A DNA stretch of 7,484 nt from an uncultured Collinsella sp. Lineage in GTDB: Bacteria; Actinomycetota; Coriobacteriia; Coriobacteriales; Coriobacteriaceae. The DNA lies in contig CATYHY010000063.1 in assembly GCA_958407085.1 (NCBI GenBank), forward strand, positions 1 through 7,484, read 5' to 3'. Numbering within the stretch: the stretch's first letter is position 1; the number at the start of each line of letters is the position of its first letter. The position numbers were made by a program, and so were the translations under genes. The notes beneath the pieces were generated by a model. It saw nothing but the letters and a program-made list of their open reading frames with translations. It was not told where the DNA came from and did not search any database. Positions 1 to 7,188 of the stretch are shown here, one piece after another.

Positions 1-91
1 GCTCAACGGCACGGTTGACCATATCCTGGATACGGGTTGCGCCGTCGAGCATGGAGAAAACAGTGTGATTGTGCAGATGGACGAATGCCAT
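1..91 (-). CDS. dnaE: DNA polymerase III subunit alpha, N-terminal fragment (truncated by window edge)
   Basis: Only the first 30 codons are present. The gene starts at ATG (91-89) and runs off the left edge without a stop. The peptide begins MAFVHLHNHTVFSMLDGATR, which has the HxHxxxSxLDG-type start typical of the PHP domain of bacterial replicative polymerase alpha subunits. His6 and His8 match the first PHP metal-site histidines of the family. The full protein would be the catalytic subunit of the replicative DNA polymerase. A GGAG Shine-Dalgarno (plus-strand 100-103) sits 8 bases before the ATG and supports this start. The gene follows addA in the same direction after a 178-base gap containing a large inverted repeat, so it may have its own promoter. 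PolC also carries a PHP domain, but there it is internal, so DnaE is preferred. Another PHP protein is possible but less likely given the match. Confidence 0.88.
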   Translation of the reverse strand, partial: MAFVHLHNHTVFSMLDGATRIQDMVNRAVE

Positions 92-131
92 GTAATGAGC
101 TCCGATGCGGGTTCGTGATCTTAGGGTTACG

Positions 132-161
132 ATTCTACCGCACAGCGCGGACGGCACCCGA
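132..161 (-). promoter_or_regulatory. Weak candidate promoter for dnaE
   Basis: On the minus strand a TAGAAT hexamer (plus 132-137), five of six matches to the TATAAT consensus, lies about 40 bases upstream of the dnaE ATG. No good -35 box accompanies it: the sequence 17-19 bases further upstream is G-rich (TTCGGG/CGGGTG type). The position is sensible for a dnaE promoter, but this is a motif match only. Confidence 0.25.
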
Positions 162-176
162 ACCTAGCCCAAACCC
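157..176 (-). other. Four G-tracts with 3-base loops (possible G-quadruplex) upstream of dnaE
   Basis: On the minus strand the sequence reads GGG-TTT-GGG-CTA-GG-TTC-GGG, that is four G-runs separated by exactly three bases each. One run has only two Gs, so a two-tetrad fold is the most it supports without a bulge. It lies just upstream of the putative dnaE -10 box and overlaps where a -35 would be. The pattern is seen directly; any folding or regulatory role is inference, and chance occurrence in GC-rich DNA is quite possible. Confidence 0.3.
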
Positions 177-194
177 ACACGGCTCCTCTTGCAG

Positions 195-257
195 TTGCGG
201 TGAAATGCGGACTGTTTGGCGGCTTTTTTGACCAAAACAGTCCGTATTCCACCGCAA
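195..257. repeat. Long imperfect inverted repeat (25-bp stem, 12-base loop) between addA and dnaE
   Basis: The left arm (195-219) and right arm (232-257) are reverse complements, except for one A-C mismatch (203/249), one G-T wobble (207/245) and one bulged A (234). The loop is 220-231 and contains a run of six T. Read as minus-strand RNA, the A-C pair becomes U-G and the G-T pair becomes C-A, so either strand could form a stable hairpin. It begins 12 bases past the addA stop. No T-run follows the stem on the minus strand, so it is not a textbook intrinsic terminator, though it could stall polymerase or protect the 3' end of the addBA message. Its length and symmetry also suit a REP-like or miniature mobile palindrome; copies elsewhere in the genome cannot be seen from here. 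Confidence 0.85.
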
Positions 258-269
258 GTTATCTGAGGA

Positions 270-3200
270 CTAGAGATTGTAGGTGACCACTTGAGGTTCG
301 GCGGGATTGACGAAGATGGTTGGATTCGCCCGCTCCACGCGAACGAACTTGACGGTCACGACCTCAAAGCCCGCCTTGTGCAGAACGTCGGCGTAAACGC
401 GCGCCTGCAAGGCGTGTTTCTCGAGCAGCTGCTCCGGCGTCTCATCCGGCGTGCCACCCGTCTTGTAGTCGATGACCAGTGCGCGCGACGGATCCGCCGG
501 GTCGGTTGCCAAGGCATCGATGGCGCCCTCGGCATAGGCGCCGTAGCGGGCGATATCCTCGTCCTCGCAGCCCAGCGAGAAGAACGGCACCTCGGCACGG
601 ATGCACGGCCACGCGAGCAGCTCGGCACGAACCGACGACTTGAGCCAGCGATCCAGAGCGACATCGAAGCGCTCGCGCTGTTCCGGCGTCAGGCGCCACA
701 AGCGAGCCAGGGCGTCGGCACGCTCAACGGGCAGCGCATCGGCACCCATCTCGATGAGCCACTGGCAAGCGGCGTGGAAGGCCGAGCCCAGCGCCATGGG
801 GTTGCCGGCGGGCTCGACAGCAGCCACGTCCGCATCGGCCATCTCCGAGCCATCCGACTCCGCATCATCGCCGGACTCGTCCATGGGAACAAGCGCCTCG
901 GCGGCACGGTCCTCGGACTCGGCATGCAGCGCCACGGCAATTGACGAGTAGCTATACGAGTCACGCACCGGGAACGGACAGATGCCCATGCGCACGCCCA
1001 CTGCCTGGGGATACACGAGCTCAAACGAATCGGGCTTGGGGTCGGCAGGACCGGGGACGATTGTACTGGCCGAATCGTCGGCAGCATCTGTATCGGCATC
1101 GCCACGAACAAGCCTGCCCTCGGCATCCAGCGAAGCGTTGGCCTCAAACGCCTGCTCGCCAAAGGTAAAGCCCGCGAGCGAAATGAGCTCGTAGTCGCCC
1201 GGCTGGGAGTTGTCGAACACCAGGCGGTCGGCATCGAGCTGCGGCATGTCCAGAGCGTCGGTCGGCAAAATACGGCGCAGCACATCGTAGGTCAGATCGG
1301 TCTCAACGTCGAAGGTCGGCGCCGTCACCTTGCCACGGCTCACGCCGGTATCCATCGCCAAGATCACCAGCTCGCGCGCACGCGTCATGGCAACATAGAG
1401 CAAGCGGGCCCGCTCCTCGAGCGAAAGCTGCAGGTCGTCGTTGCGCAGGCGAGCAAATGCCTCGGCGGAAGAACCCGTCGCACAGACGTCCTCCATGAGC
1501 TCCGGCGGCAGCCACAGCGACGTGCCCTTGCCCTTAAACGCATGCTCAAACTGCTTTTTGACGTCGTCGCCCTTCACAAAGGTACCGTCGGCGAGCTTAA
1601 CGCCGTCGAAGCGCGCCGGCAGTGCCACGACCTGTGCTCCGCCCTCGACGCGGCCCATCTGTGCCGCACCCGAGGACTTACGCACGCCAAAACACTCGGC
1701 AACCGCCACGACCGGATACTCCAGGCCCTTGGACGCATGCACGGTCATGATGCGCACCGCGCCGTCGCCCTCCTCGTTGAGGGCGCCCGGGGCCTCCTTG
1801 CCCGCCAAGAAGCGGTCGAAGGCGAGCGCGATGGAGCGCGGAGAATTGCCGAGCTCGGCCTCTGCCTCGGCCACGGCGTCGAGCGCCTTGAGCACGTTGG
1901 CGGCAATGGCCTTGCCCTCGGGGCCGCGCTGCGCCAGACGCACGAACCAGCCGGAGGCATTGACCACATCGCGCGCGATGGCGGCGAACGAATCGCGTCC
2001 CACGCGACGAAGCGCGTAGCGCAGCACCTCGCGGGCACGCGTCACGAGCGGCAGGTTCTGCAAACCCGGCACATCGGAATCGCTCATGATGCCCACATCG
2101 ATATTGCGGCGCGACGTCTCGCCCGTCTGCTCGTCGAGCTTGGTCGCCAGCGCCAGGAACTCCTGGGCGCCGAGTGCAAACATCGGCGAGGCCAGCAACG
2201 GCATAAGGCCTTGGGCCGTATCGGCCGGATTGGCGAGCGCGCAGACCAGGGCACGCACCGTCTGCACCTCGGCCGCCTGGGCAAAGACCGAGCCGCCTGC
2301 GATGACGCAGTCGAGTCCTTGGTCGCGGAAGGCCTGCGCGTAGACGCCGGCATTGGTCATGCGACCCAGCAGCAGCACCATGCCGCCCTGGGGCTGGCCG
2401 GCATCGGCAAGCGCATGGAATCGCTCGGCGATCGCACGGGCCTTGGCCTGCGTGCGCTCCTGCATACTGCCGCCGGCAACGAACAGCGCCTGGCGGCGCG
2501 AAGCCTTTGCCTTGAGCATGTCCTTGCGTTTGTCGCTCGGTTCAAGATCCAAGAACCCCTGCATCAAACCACCGGTGTCGCCGTCAAAGACGCGCGCCAC
2601 ATAGCGCAGCACCTCGTCGTGGCTGCGGAAGTTGCGCACGAGTTTGACGAGCTCGCCGGCGGGAGCATCGGACGTGGTGACCGTCTCGGACGCCGTCGTC
2701 GAACCCACCTTGCGCTCCTGGCGGCGAAACACCTCGACCTCGGCACCACGGAAGCGATAGATCGACTGCTGCGCATCGCCCACCGTGCACAGCGCGCGCT
2801 CGCCCGCACCCGTCAAATAGCGAATCAGATCGACCTGCATCTGGTCGGTATCTTGGAACTCGTCGATCATGACCATCTTAAAGCGGCCCTCATAGGCAGC
2901 TCGAATAGCCGGGTAGTCGCGCAGCGCCTCGTACGCCATGCGCAGCAGGTCATTGTTATCGAGCGCGGACTGGTCGGCCTTGAGCGCACGGTACTCCGCC
3001 TCTACGGCACGGGCAAGCCCCACCAGCGCATCGAGCGCCGGGCCGCCGCAGGCAAGCACGATATTGACAAACGCATCGGCGGCCTCGGCCTTGAGTAGCT
3101 CCACCTGCTCCTTAGGAAACGCCTTGCTCGCCCGAGGCATACTGCACGACATCATGAGTCGCGCCGCATCCTCCATGGTTTTGCCGCTCGCCTCAAACGC

Positions 3201-3902
3201 GTCGATGGCGTCGAGTGCCACCTGCGCCTTCTCGGTCGCGGCCTTGCTTGCGCCCAGCGCTGCGCGATAGGCATCGGCGAGTGCCGAGGTATCGGCCTGG
3301 CCGCGCGCCACGCACACGTCGTCCATACCGCCCGGCAACTGGCTCGACAGCTCCAGCAGGTCGCGCACCAGGCCCTTGATGGTCGTGCCGGTGCCAAAGG
3401 AACCGCCCTCGCCCGCCATGGGATACCAGGCATAGAGGGCCTTGAGCGATGCCGCGAGCTCGGGGGCGGCATCGGGCGCCGTCGCGCGGGCCAGCACATG
3501 CTCAACAGCCTGGTCCATAAGCTCGTCGGTATCGGTGAGCACCGTGAACTCGGGGTCGATGCCCAGCTCCAGCGCATGCGCGCGCAGGATACGCGAGCAC
3601 ATGCCGTGAATGGTCGAAATCCACGCGTCGTCGACGGTCAGTGCTTCCTCGTCCATGCCCTCGTCGATAAGCGCACGGCGCACGCGGTCGCGAATCTCGG
3701 CCGCGGCATCCTTGGTAAAGGTGATGGCGAGCACCTGGTCCAGATGCTCGACGAACGGACCGGATTCGGGCGAGAGCGCGTAGACGATGCGGCGCGTGAG
3801 GGTAAAGGTCTTGCCCGAACCGGCGCCCGCCGAGACAAACAGCGGACGGTCGAGCGTCTTGACGATCTGCAGCTGTTGCGGCATCAAAGTCGAAAGATCC
3901 AT
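270..3902 (-). CDS. addA: ATP-dependent helicase/nuclease subunit A (AddA-like, UvrD/RecB superfamily 1)
   Basis: This 1210-residue protein is the motor and one of the two nucleases of an AddAB-type complex that resects double-strand DNA ends for RecA-dependent repair. Superfamily 1 helicase motifs appear in order: Q-motif region near 8-10; Walker A SAGAGSGKT (24-32); ITFTKDAAAEIRDRV (60-74); TIHGMC (97-102); Walker B DEFQD (347-351); GDAQQSIYRFRGA (375-387); NFRS (424-427); TVHASKGLE (720-728); YVAMTRAR (836-843). A RecB-type nuclease follows an acidic linker: GSAFH (1039-1043), Asp1129, D-Y-K (1145-1147) and QxxxY (1166-1170). All catalytic positions are present. The length is close to Bacillus AddA (about 1230 residues). 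The start is well fixed: the codon two before the ATG is the in-frame addB stop, so no upstream start is possible. An AAGGAGG ribosome site lies 12 bases ahead, inside addB. RecB or a stand-alone UvrD-nuclease are alternatives, but the adjacent addB argues for AddA. Confidence 0.93.
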   Translation of the reverse strand: MDLSTLMPQQLQIVKTLDRPLFVSAGAGSGKTFTLTRRIVYALSPESGPFVEHLDQVLAITFTKDAAAEIRDRVRRALIDEGMDEEALTVDDAWISTIHGMCSRILRAHALELGIDPEFTVLTDTDELMDQAVEHVLARATAPDAAPELAASLKALYAWYPMAGEGGSFGTGTTIKGLVRDLLELSSQLPGGMDDVCVARGQADTSALADAYRAALGASKAATEKAQVALDAIDAFEASGKTMEDAARLMMSCSMPRASKAFPKEQVELLKAEAADAFVNIVLACGGPALDALVGLARAVEAEYRALKADQSALDNNDLLRMAYEALRDYPAIRAAYEGRFKMVMIDEFQDTDQMQVDLIRYLTGAGERALCTVGDAQQSIYRFRGAEVEVFRRQERKVGSTTASETVTTSDAPAGELVKLVRNFRSHDEVLRYVARVFDGDTGGLMQGFLDLEPSDKRKDMLKAKASRRQALFVAGGSMQERTQAKARAIAERFHALADAGQPQGGMVLLLGRMTNAGVYAQAFRDQGLDCVIAGGSVFAQAAEVQTVRALVCALANPADTAQGLMPLLASPMFALGAQEFLALATKLDEQTGETSRRNIDVGIMSDSDVPGLQNLPLVTRAREVLRYALRRVGRDSFAAIARDVVNASGWFVRLAQRGPEGKAIAANVLKALDAVAEAEAELGNSPRSIALAFDRFLAGKEAPGALNEEGDGAVRIMTVHASKGLEYPVVAVAECFGVRKSSGAAQMGRVEGGAQVVALPARFDGVKLADGTFVKGDDVKKQFEHAFKGKGTSLWLPPELMEDVCATGSSAEAFARLRNDDLQLSLEERARLLYVAMTRARELVILAMDTGVSRGKVTAPTFDVETDLTYDVLRRILPTDALDMPQLDADRLVFDNSQPGDYELISLAGFTFGEQAFEANASLDAEGRLVRGDADTDAADDSASTIVPGPADPKPDSFELVYPQAVGVRMGICPFPVRDSYSYSSIAVALHAESEDRAAEALVPMDESGDDAESDGSEMADADVAAVEPAGNPMALGSAFHAACQWLIEMGADALPVERADALARLWRLTPEQRERFDVALDRWLKSSVRAELLAWPCIRAEVPFFSLGCEDEDIARYGAYAEGAIDALATDPADPSRALVIDYKTGGTPDETPEQLLEKHALQARVYADVLHKAGFEVVTVKFVRVERANPTIFVNPAEPQVVTYNL

Positions 3903-3905
3903 GGT

Positions 3906-6900
3906 CTACACGCCCCTCCTTACAAACGTTCCTTGGTGGTTATACGAACAGCGCGCATGCGCGGCTTGCGCCGATGTCGGGTCGACAGCGGCGACGTCAC
4001 CTGCCTCGAGCTCGCGCAGGCGCTCGGCAATGCCGGTCTCCACGCGGTCGAGCAGGGCATCGAAGTCCATGCTGCCGCCCTCGCCCGGGAAACCCTTCTT
4101 GAGGCCCGGGATGCGACCGTCACCACGCTCTTCCTCGAGCAACTCGGCACTCGCCGCGCCGCGCAGCGCGGGCTTGCCGCCCTTGGTCGAGAAATAGAGC
4201 GCAGCACGGGTATCTAGGCCCAGCGCCCGACGCATGGCCTGGGCGTAGATGAGCGTTTGGGTATGTGGTGGCAACCAGCGCGGATCGTCGATGGGCGCCG
4301 TGCCCGATTCCTCGTCGCGCACCGTGGGGTCGGCGAGCTTAAACTCCTCAACGCCCGTGCGATGCTTGTAGTCGATCACCACGGCACGATTCTCGGCGTC
4401 CACGTCCACGCGGTCGATGCGCCCGCCAAGCGGCCAACCGGCATACTCGACCTTGAGCTCGTTGAAGGCGAACTCCAGGTAGCGCGGGGCAAAGGGGGCA
4501 AGTGCCTCGGACTCGTAGGCAAGCACACCCTCCAGCTGCGGCAAGATCTCGGCCACCTGGCGTTCCTCCACCGCAGAGAGCGGCACCAGCGGGCCCTCCG
4601 TGCCGCGCTTGCCGGCGTGCTCGGCCAACGTCTCGTCAAAGACCTCGTGCAGCAGCTCCTGTGCGCGCGGCAGATTCTCGGGCGTCACGCGCTCCATGCC
4701 CTCTTGGGGCAGACGGGCATGCAGATACTCCAGCACGTCGTGGACAAAGTTGCCCTTTTCCATGTTGCCAAAGCCCGCGTCGATCGACTGGGGCTTCACG
4801 CGGTACGAGACGAACCAGCATAGCGGGCAGGTCGAATAGGCCTCGATCTGCGAGGCGGACGTCAGACGCGGCACGAGCGGCGCGTCCTCACCCTCGCCAT
4901 CGCGACGGCGCAGGACCAAATACGGCACGGCCTCGGCACTCAGATGCTGAGGGGCTTCACAGGTCACGCGCTCGCGCTTGAGGCCTTCACCTGCCGCGGG
5001 ATCAAAGTCGGCGATGATATCGCCCTCGCCCACGCGCATGGGCTTGGCAGCGCCAGCGGCCTCGGCATGTGCCCACAGCTCGGTCCATACGGCTGCCGGG
5101 TAGCACTCGCGTGCCTGGCGATCGTGCGTCACACGGGCGAGCGCGACCGGACCGCTCGCCGCCTGCATCGCACGGCCAAAGCGCACGCGCAGCAGGGCAG
5201 CGGGCTCCAAAGACACGCCGTCGCGGCGCAGCTCGGCTGTCAACGTGGCAAGCGGGCCCTCTTCGTGCGAAAGCGGATAGCTGTCCAGGTCGACATCGGC
5301 AAACAGCACGGCATCGTAGCTGCCAGGGCGAAGAACCGACGCATCGGCAAGCGACGCGAAGCGCACTTGTGCTCGTGGTGTGCGATCGACCTCATAGGTC
5401 TCGTAATCGTAGGCGGTACTGCGCTTGTCCACCTTGGTTCGAACGCCGTCGAGAACCGGCACGGTCGCGGCCTGCGACACGTCGAGCGCGCGAGCATCGT
5501 TCATAAGGATGTCGATGGCATGGCGCAGCAAAGCCGTCTCTGCCTGGCGACGGGCCTGGCCGTCAAGGCCGCCTAGAGCGCGATCGGGCAACGCCTCGGC
5601 AACGGCAAGCATGGCCTTAAGCGCCGTCACGGGCTTGTCACGCCACAGCGCCTGGAACACGTCCGAGACCACACACGGTACGTTCTTAAACCAGTTATCG
5701 TCGCTCGTCGCCTTGCGCGCGCCCCTCACCTGGCCCTGAACGCTCTGCAGCAGGCTCTTGACGCCCGCGGTAGTCTTGCTGCGCGAGAGACGCATATTCT
5801 TATCGAAGGTACGGGCATTGACGGCATCAGCGCCCGAAAGCGGACTGTAGATCCAGTCGGTAAGCTCCGGCGCGGGCCACCACTCAGTCTTGGAAGCGGT
5901 GCCCTCGTCGGCGGCTTTCATACGCTCGATCAGGTTGGCGAGCGCCGTAAACTGCCTGCCCGCGATGGACTGGGAAAACGCCGTGAACTCAGTCGTCTCG
6001 GCCGCAATGTGACGCGCCGCCAAACGGGCGGCGAGCTCGCCGAACAGCTGGGGTGCCCGGGCAGAAACGACGAGCACGCGCACGGGGTCGGCGGGCGTTG
6101 CAGTAGCTTTATCGGCCTTGGACTCCTTGTGCGCTTTCACCAACTTATCGATGGCGTCCGCATAGACATGAGCACGGGCATGGGGGCCGGCGACCTCAAT
6201 AAAGGCAGGCTGAGCGGCGGCCCCGCAAGCGACATCAGACGCGACGGCGTCCTCCCCCAGCGGCGCGATCTCAAACAGCGCACCGCGGGCATCAAATGCC
6301 GTGGCAAGCTCCTCGCGCATCGCCGCCTGCTCGCGGGCAAGCAGCACGACGACCTCTCCCCCATTGTTCGCCACGGCAGACAGCAGCTCGAGTAGACCGT
6401 GCGTAAACGACGTGGTACCGCGCACGCATACGGCGCGGGCGCACGCCGGCAGGCTATCGGCCAGGGCACCGGCCATAGTGTCGGCTGCCTCGCAGGGCTC
6501 GACCATATCTCGACGGTCCAAACCGCCCGCGTAGGCACGCAAAAGCTCAAACACACGAGCCTCGGCATCGCTTTTTGGCTCAGGCTGGCAATTGTTGCCA
6601 CCGCATCGCTCGGCCGTCGTCCCCGCCACACCCGGCAGCACATCGCGGGCCATGCGCGCGAGCATGCGCACCGTGCCCTGGCTACGCGAAAGCGGCTGCA
6701 GGTCGGCATCGTCGCGGCGGGCAATCATATCCGAAAACAGCATCTGACGTTGCAGGTTGTCGACGAAACCGCGCCCGTCGCCCAAAAGCTCCCAAAGCGA
6801 GCGAAGCCACGATGCGGGTGTCTTGTAGTCGATACCCAGCGAAATGCCGGCTTCCGCCGCATCATGACGGCACAGATCGAGCTCGGCAAACGTTGGTGCC

Positions 6901-7004
6901 AGCAACACGGCACGCCCGTGACGGGCAATAAGGTCGGCAAGCAGCGCCGACTCGGCATCGCTCAAATCCGTGCCGGCATTGGTGGTATAGATTCGAACAG
7001 GCAT
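3906..7004 (-). CDS. addB: AddB-like helicase-nuclease subunit with PD-(D/E)XK nuclease domain
   Basis: This 1032-residue protein should be the partner of AddA: a helicase-like scaffold plus a second RecB-family nuclease. The C-terminal nuclease shows QIEAYSTCPLCWF (719-731, the usual entry to this domain), GNFVH (751-755), GRIDRVD (861-867, Asp864), VVIDYKH (875-881, Asp878/Lys880) and QTLIY (916-920), so the metal site and QxxxY motif look intact. The N-terminal 700 residues are divergent and show no Walker A; AddB is thought not to be a working motor in characterised complexes, though Bacillus AddB keeps a Walker A. Bacillus AddB holds a 4Fe-4S cluster with one Cys before the nuclease and CxxCxxxxxC after it. 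Here Cys726 (and Cys729) and Cys1019 are present, but the +3 and +9 positions are Asn1022 and Val1028, and the protein ends 13 residues after Cys1019. It is somewhat shorter than Bacillus AddB (about 1166). A GGAGG site lies only 3 bases before the ATG. The assignment rests on the nuclease domain and the adjacent addA. Confidence 0.85.
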   Translation of the reverse strand: MPVRIYTTNAGTDLSDAESALLADLIARHGRAVLLAPTFAELDLCRHDAAEAGISLGIDYKTPASWLRSLWELLGDGRGFVDNLQRQMLFSDMIARRDDADLQPLSRSQGTVRMLARMARDVLPGVAGTTAERCGGNNCQPEPKSDAEARVFELLRAYAGGLDRRDMVEPCEAADTMAGALADSLPACARAVCVRGTTSFTHGLLELLSAVANNGGEVVVLLAREQAAMREELATAFDARGALFEIAPLGEDAVASDVACGAAAQPAFIEVAGPHARAHVYADAIDKLVKAHKESKADKATATPADPVRVLVVSARAPQLFGELAARLAARHIAAETTEFTAFSQSIAGRQFTALANLIERMKAADEGTASKTEWWPAPELTDWIYSPLSGADAVNARTFDKNMRLSRSKTTAGVKSLLQSVQGQVRGARKATSDDNWFKNVPCVVSDVFQALWRDKPVTALKAMLAVAEALPDRALGGLDGQARRQAETALLRHAIDILMNDARALDVSQAATVPVLDGVRTKVDKRSTAYDYETYEVDRTPRAQVRFASLADASVLRPGSYDAVLFADVDLDSYPLSHEEGPLATLTAELRRDGVSLEPAALLRVRFGRAMQAASGPVALARVTHDRQARECYPAAVWTELWAHAEAAGAAKPMRVGEGDIIADFDPAAGEGLKRERVTCEAPQHLSAEAVPYLVLRRRDGEGEDAPLVPRLTSASQIEAYSTCPLCWFVSYRVKPQSIDAGFGNMEKGNFVHDVLEYLHARLPQEGMERVTPENLPRAQELLHEVFDETLAEHAGKRGTEGPLVPLSAVEERQVAEILPQLEGVLAYESEALAPFAPRYLEFAFNELKVEYAGWPLGGRIDRVDVDAENRAVVIDYKHRTGVEEFKLADPTVRDEESGTAPIDDPRWLPPHTQTLIYAQAMRRALGLDTRAALYFSTKGGKPALRGAASAELLEEERGDGRIPGLKKGFPGEGGSMDFDALLDRVETGIAERLRELEAGDVAAVDPTSAQAAHARCSYNHQGTFVRRGV
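3915..3921 (-). promoter_or_regulatory. addA ribosome binding site inside the 3' end of addB
   Basis: The minus strand reads AAGGAGG at these bases, a full anti-Shine-Dalgarno match, 12 bases before the addA ATG (3902). The spacing is on the long side. The AGG AGG triplets are also codons for the Arg-Arg pair near the AddB C-terminus, so ribosomes finishing addB cover the addA initiation site. This favours translational coupling and equal production of the two subunits. Confidence 0.75.
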
Positions 7005-7007
7005 GGT

Positions 7008-7012
7008 CCTCC
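7008..7012 (-). promoter_or_regulatory. addB ribosome binding site (GGAGG, unusually close to ATG)
   Basis: GGAGG on the minus strand is followed by only three bases before the ATG at 7004, shorter than the usual 5-9. No better-placed ATG/GTG/TTG was found in frame upstream before an in-frame TAG at about 7046-7048, so the ATG at 7004 remains the best start. Initiation may be somewhat weak, or a rare ATT start further upstream is conceivable. Confidence 0.5.
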
Positions 7013-7028
7013 GCTCAAACCGTTCGCA

Positions 7029-7058
7029 ATAATCAATGCATCCATCCTACCCGCCCAA
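7029..7058 (-). promoter_or_regulatory. Weak candidate promoter for the addBA operon
   Basis: On the minus strand TTGGGC (plus 7053-7058) and GATTAT (plus 7029-7034) are separated by 18 bases and lie 25-54 bases before the addB ATG. Both are poor matches (3/6 and 4/6). The terminator upstream implies that a promoter exists somewhere in 7005-7137, but this particular pair is only a guess. Confidence 0.25.
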
Positions 7059-7137
7059 GTGGACACATTGCCACCGCAGTTCCATCTTTTGGTACAAAGC
7101 AACCTGAACCCAACGCACCAGCCGATTGCAGGCATAT

Positions 7138-7162
7138 AAAAACCGCCCCCGGAGGGACGGTT
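7138..7162 (-). terminator. Rho-independent terminator of the YerC-like gene
   Basis: Minus-strand RNA folds as AACCGUCCC-UCCG-GGGGCGGUU: a 9-bp stem with one G-U pair, closed by a C(UCCG)G tetraloop of the stable UNCG class. It runs directly into a U-run encoded by the A stretch at 7138-7142. It starts 26 bases after the stop codon of the gene at 7189-7473 and separates that gene from the addBA operon. Confidence 0.9.
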
Positions 7163-7188
7163 CTTCGTAATTCAATGTTGTCGCTGGC

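Noticed and set aside
37..231. 64-codon plus-strand frame over the dnaE start and the intergenic region
   Set aside because: It overlaps the dnaE PHP start in antisense and ends in the loop of the inverted repeat. Cys/Arg-rich composition with no recognisable features.
195..257. Inverted repeat as a standard intrinsic terminator for addA
   Set aside because: There is no U-run after the stem on the minus strand; the only T/A run is inside the loop. It is kept as a repeat of unknown role.
92..269. Small RNA, tRNA or riboswitch in the addA-dnaE gap
   Set aside because: Apart from the inverted repeat and the G-tracts I see no cloverleaf, known leader motif or terminator-antiterminator pair.
1542..3098. 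518-codon open frame on the plus strand, antisense to addA
   Set aside because: It lies wholly inside addA, whose motifs are unmistakable. The product is rich in His, Arg and Leu with no recognisable domain, as expected of a shadow frame in GC-rich DNA.
3906..3960. A frameshift hiding the missing C-terminal cysteines of AddB
   Set aside because: I read the other two frames after Cys1019: neither gives a Cys at the expected spacing and both soon reach a stop, so a simple one-base indel does not restore the motif.
3498..4217. 239-codon plus-strand frame spanning the addA-addB junction
   Set aside because: It is antisense to two well-supported genes and has no domain or family resemblance.
6399..7139. 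246-codon plus-strand frame crossing the addB start and running into the intergenic region
   Set aside because: It is mostly antisense to addB, has no recognisable domain and no convincing ribosome site, and runs into the addB upstream region and up to the terminator.
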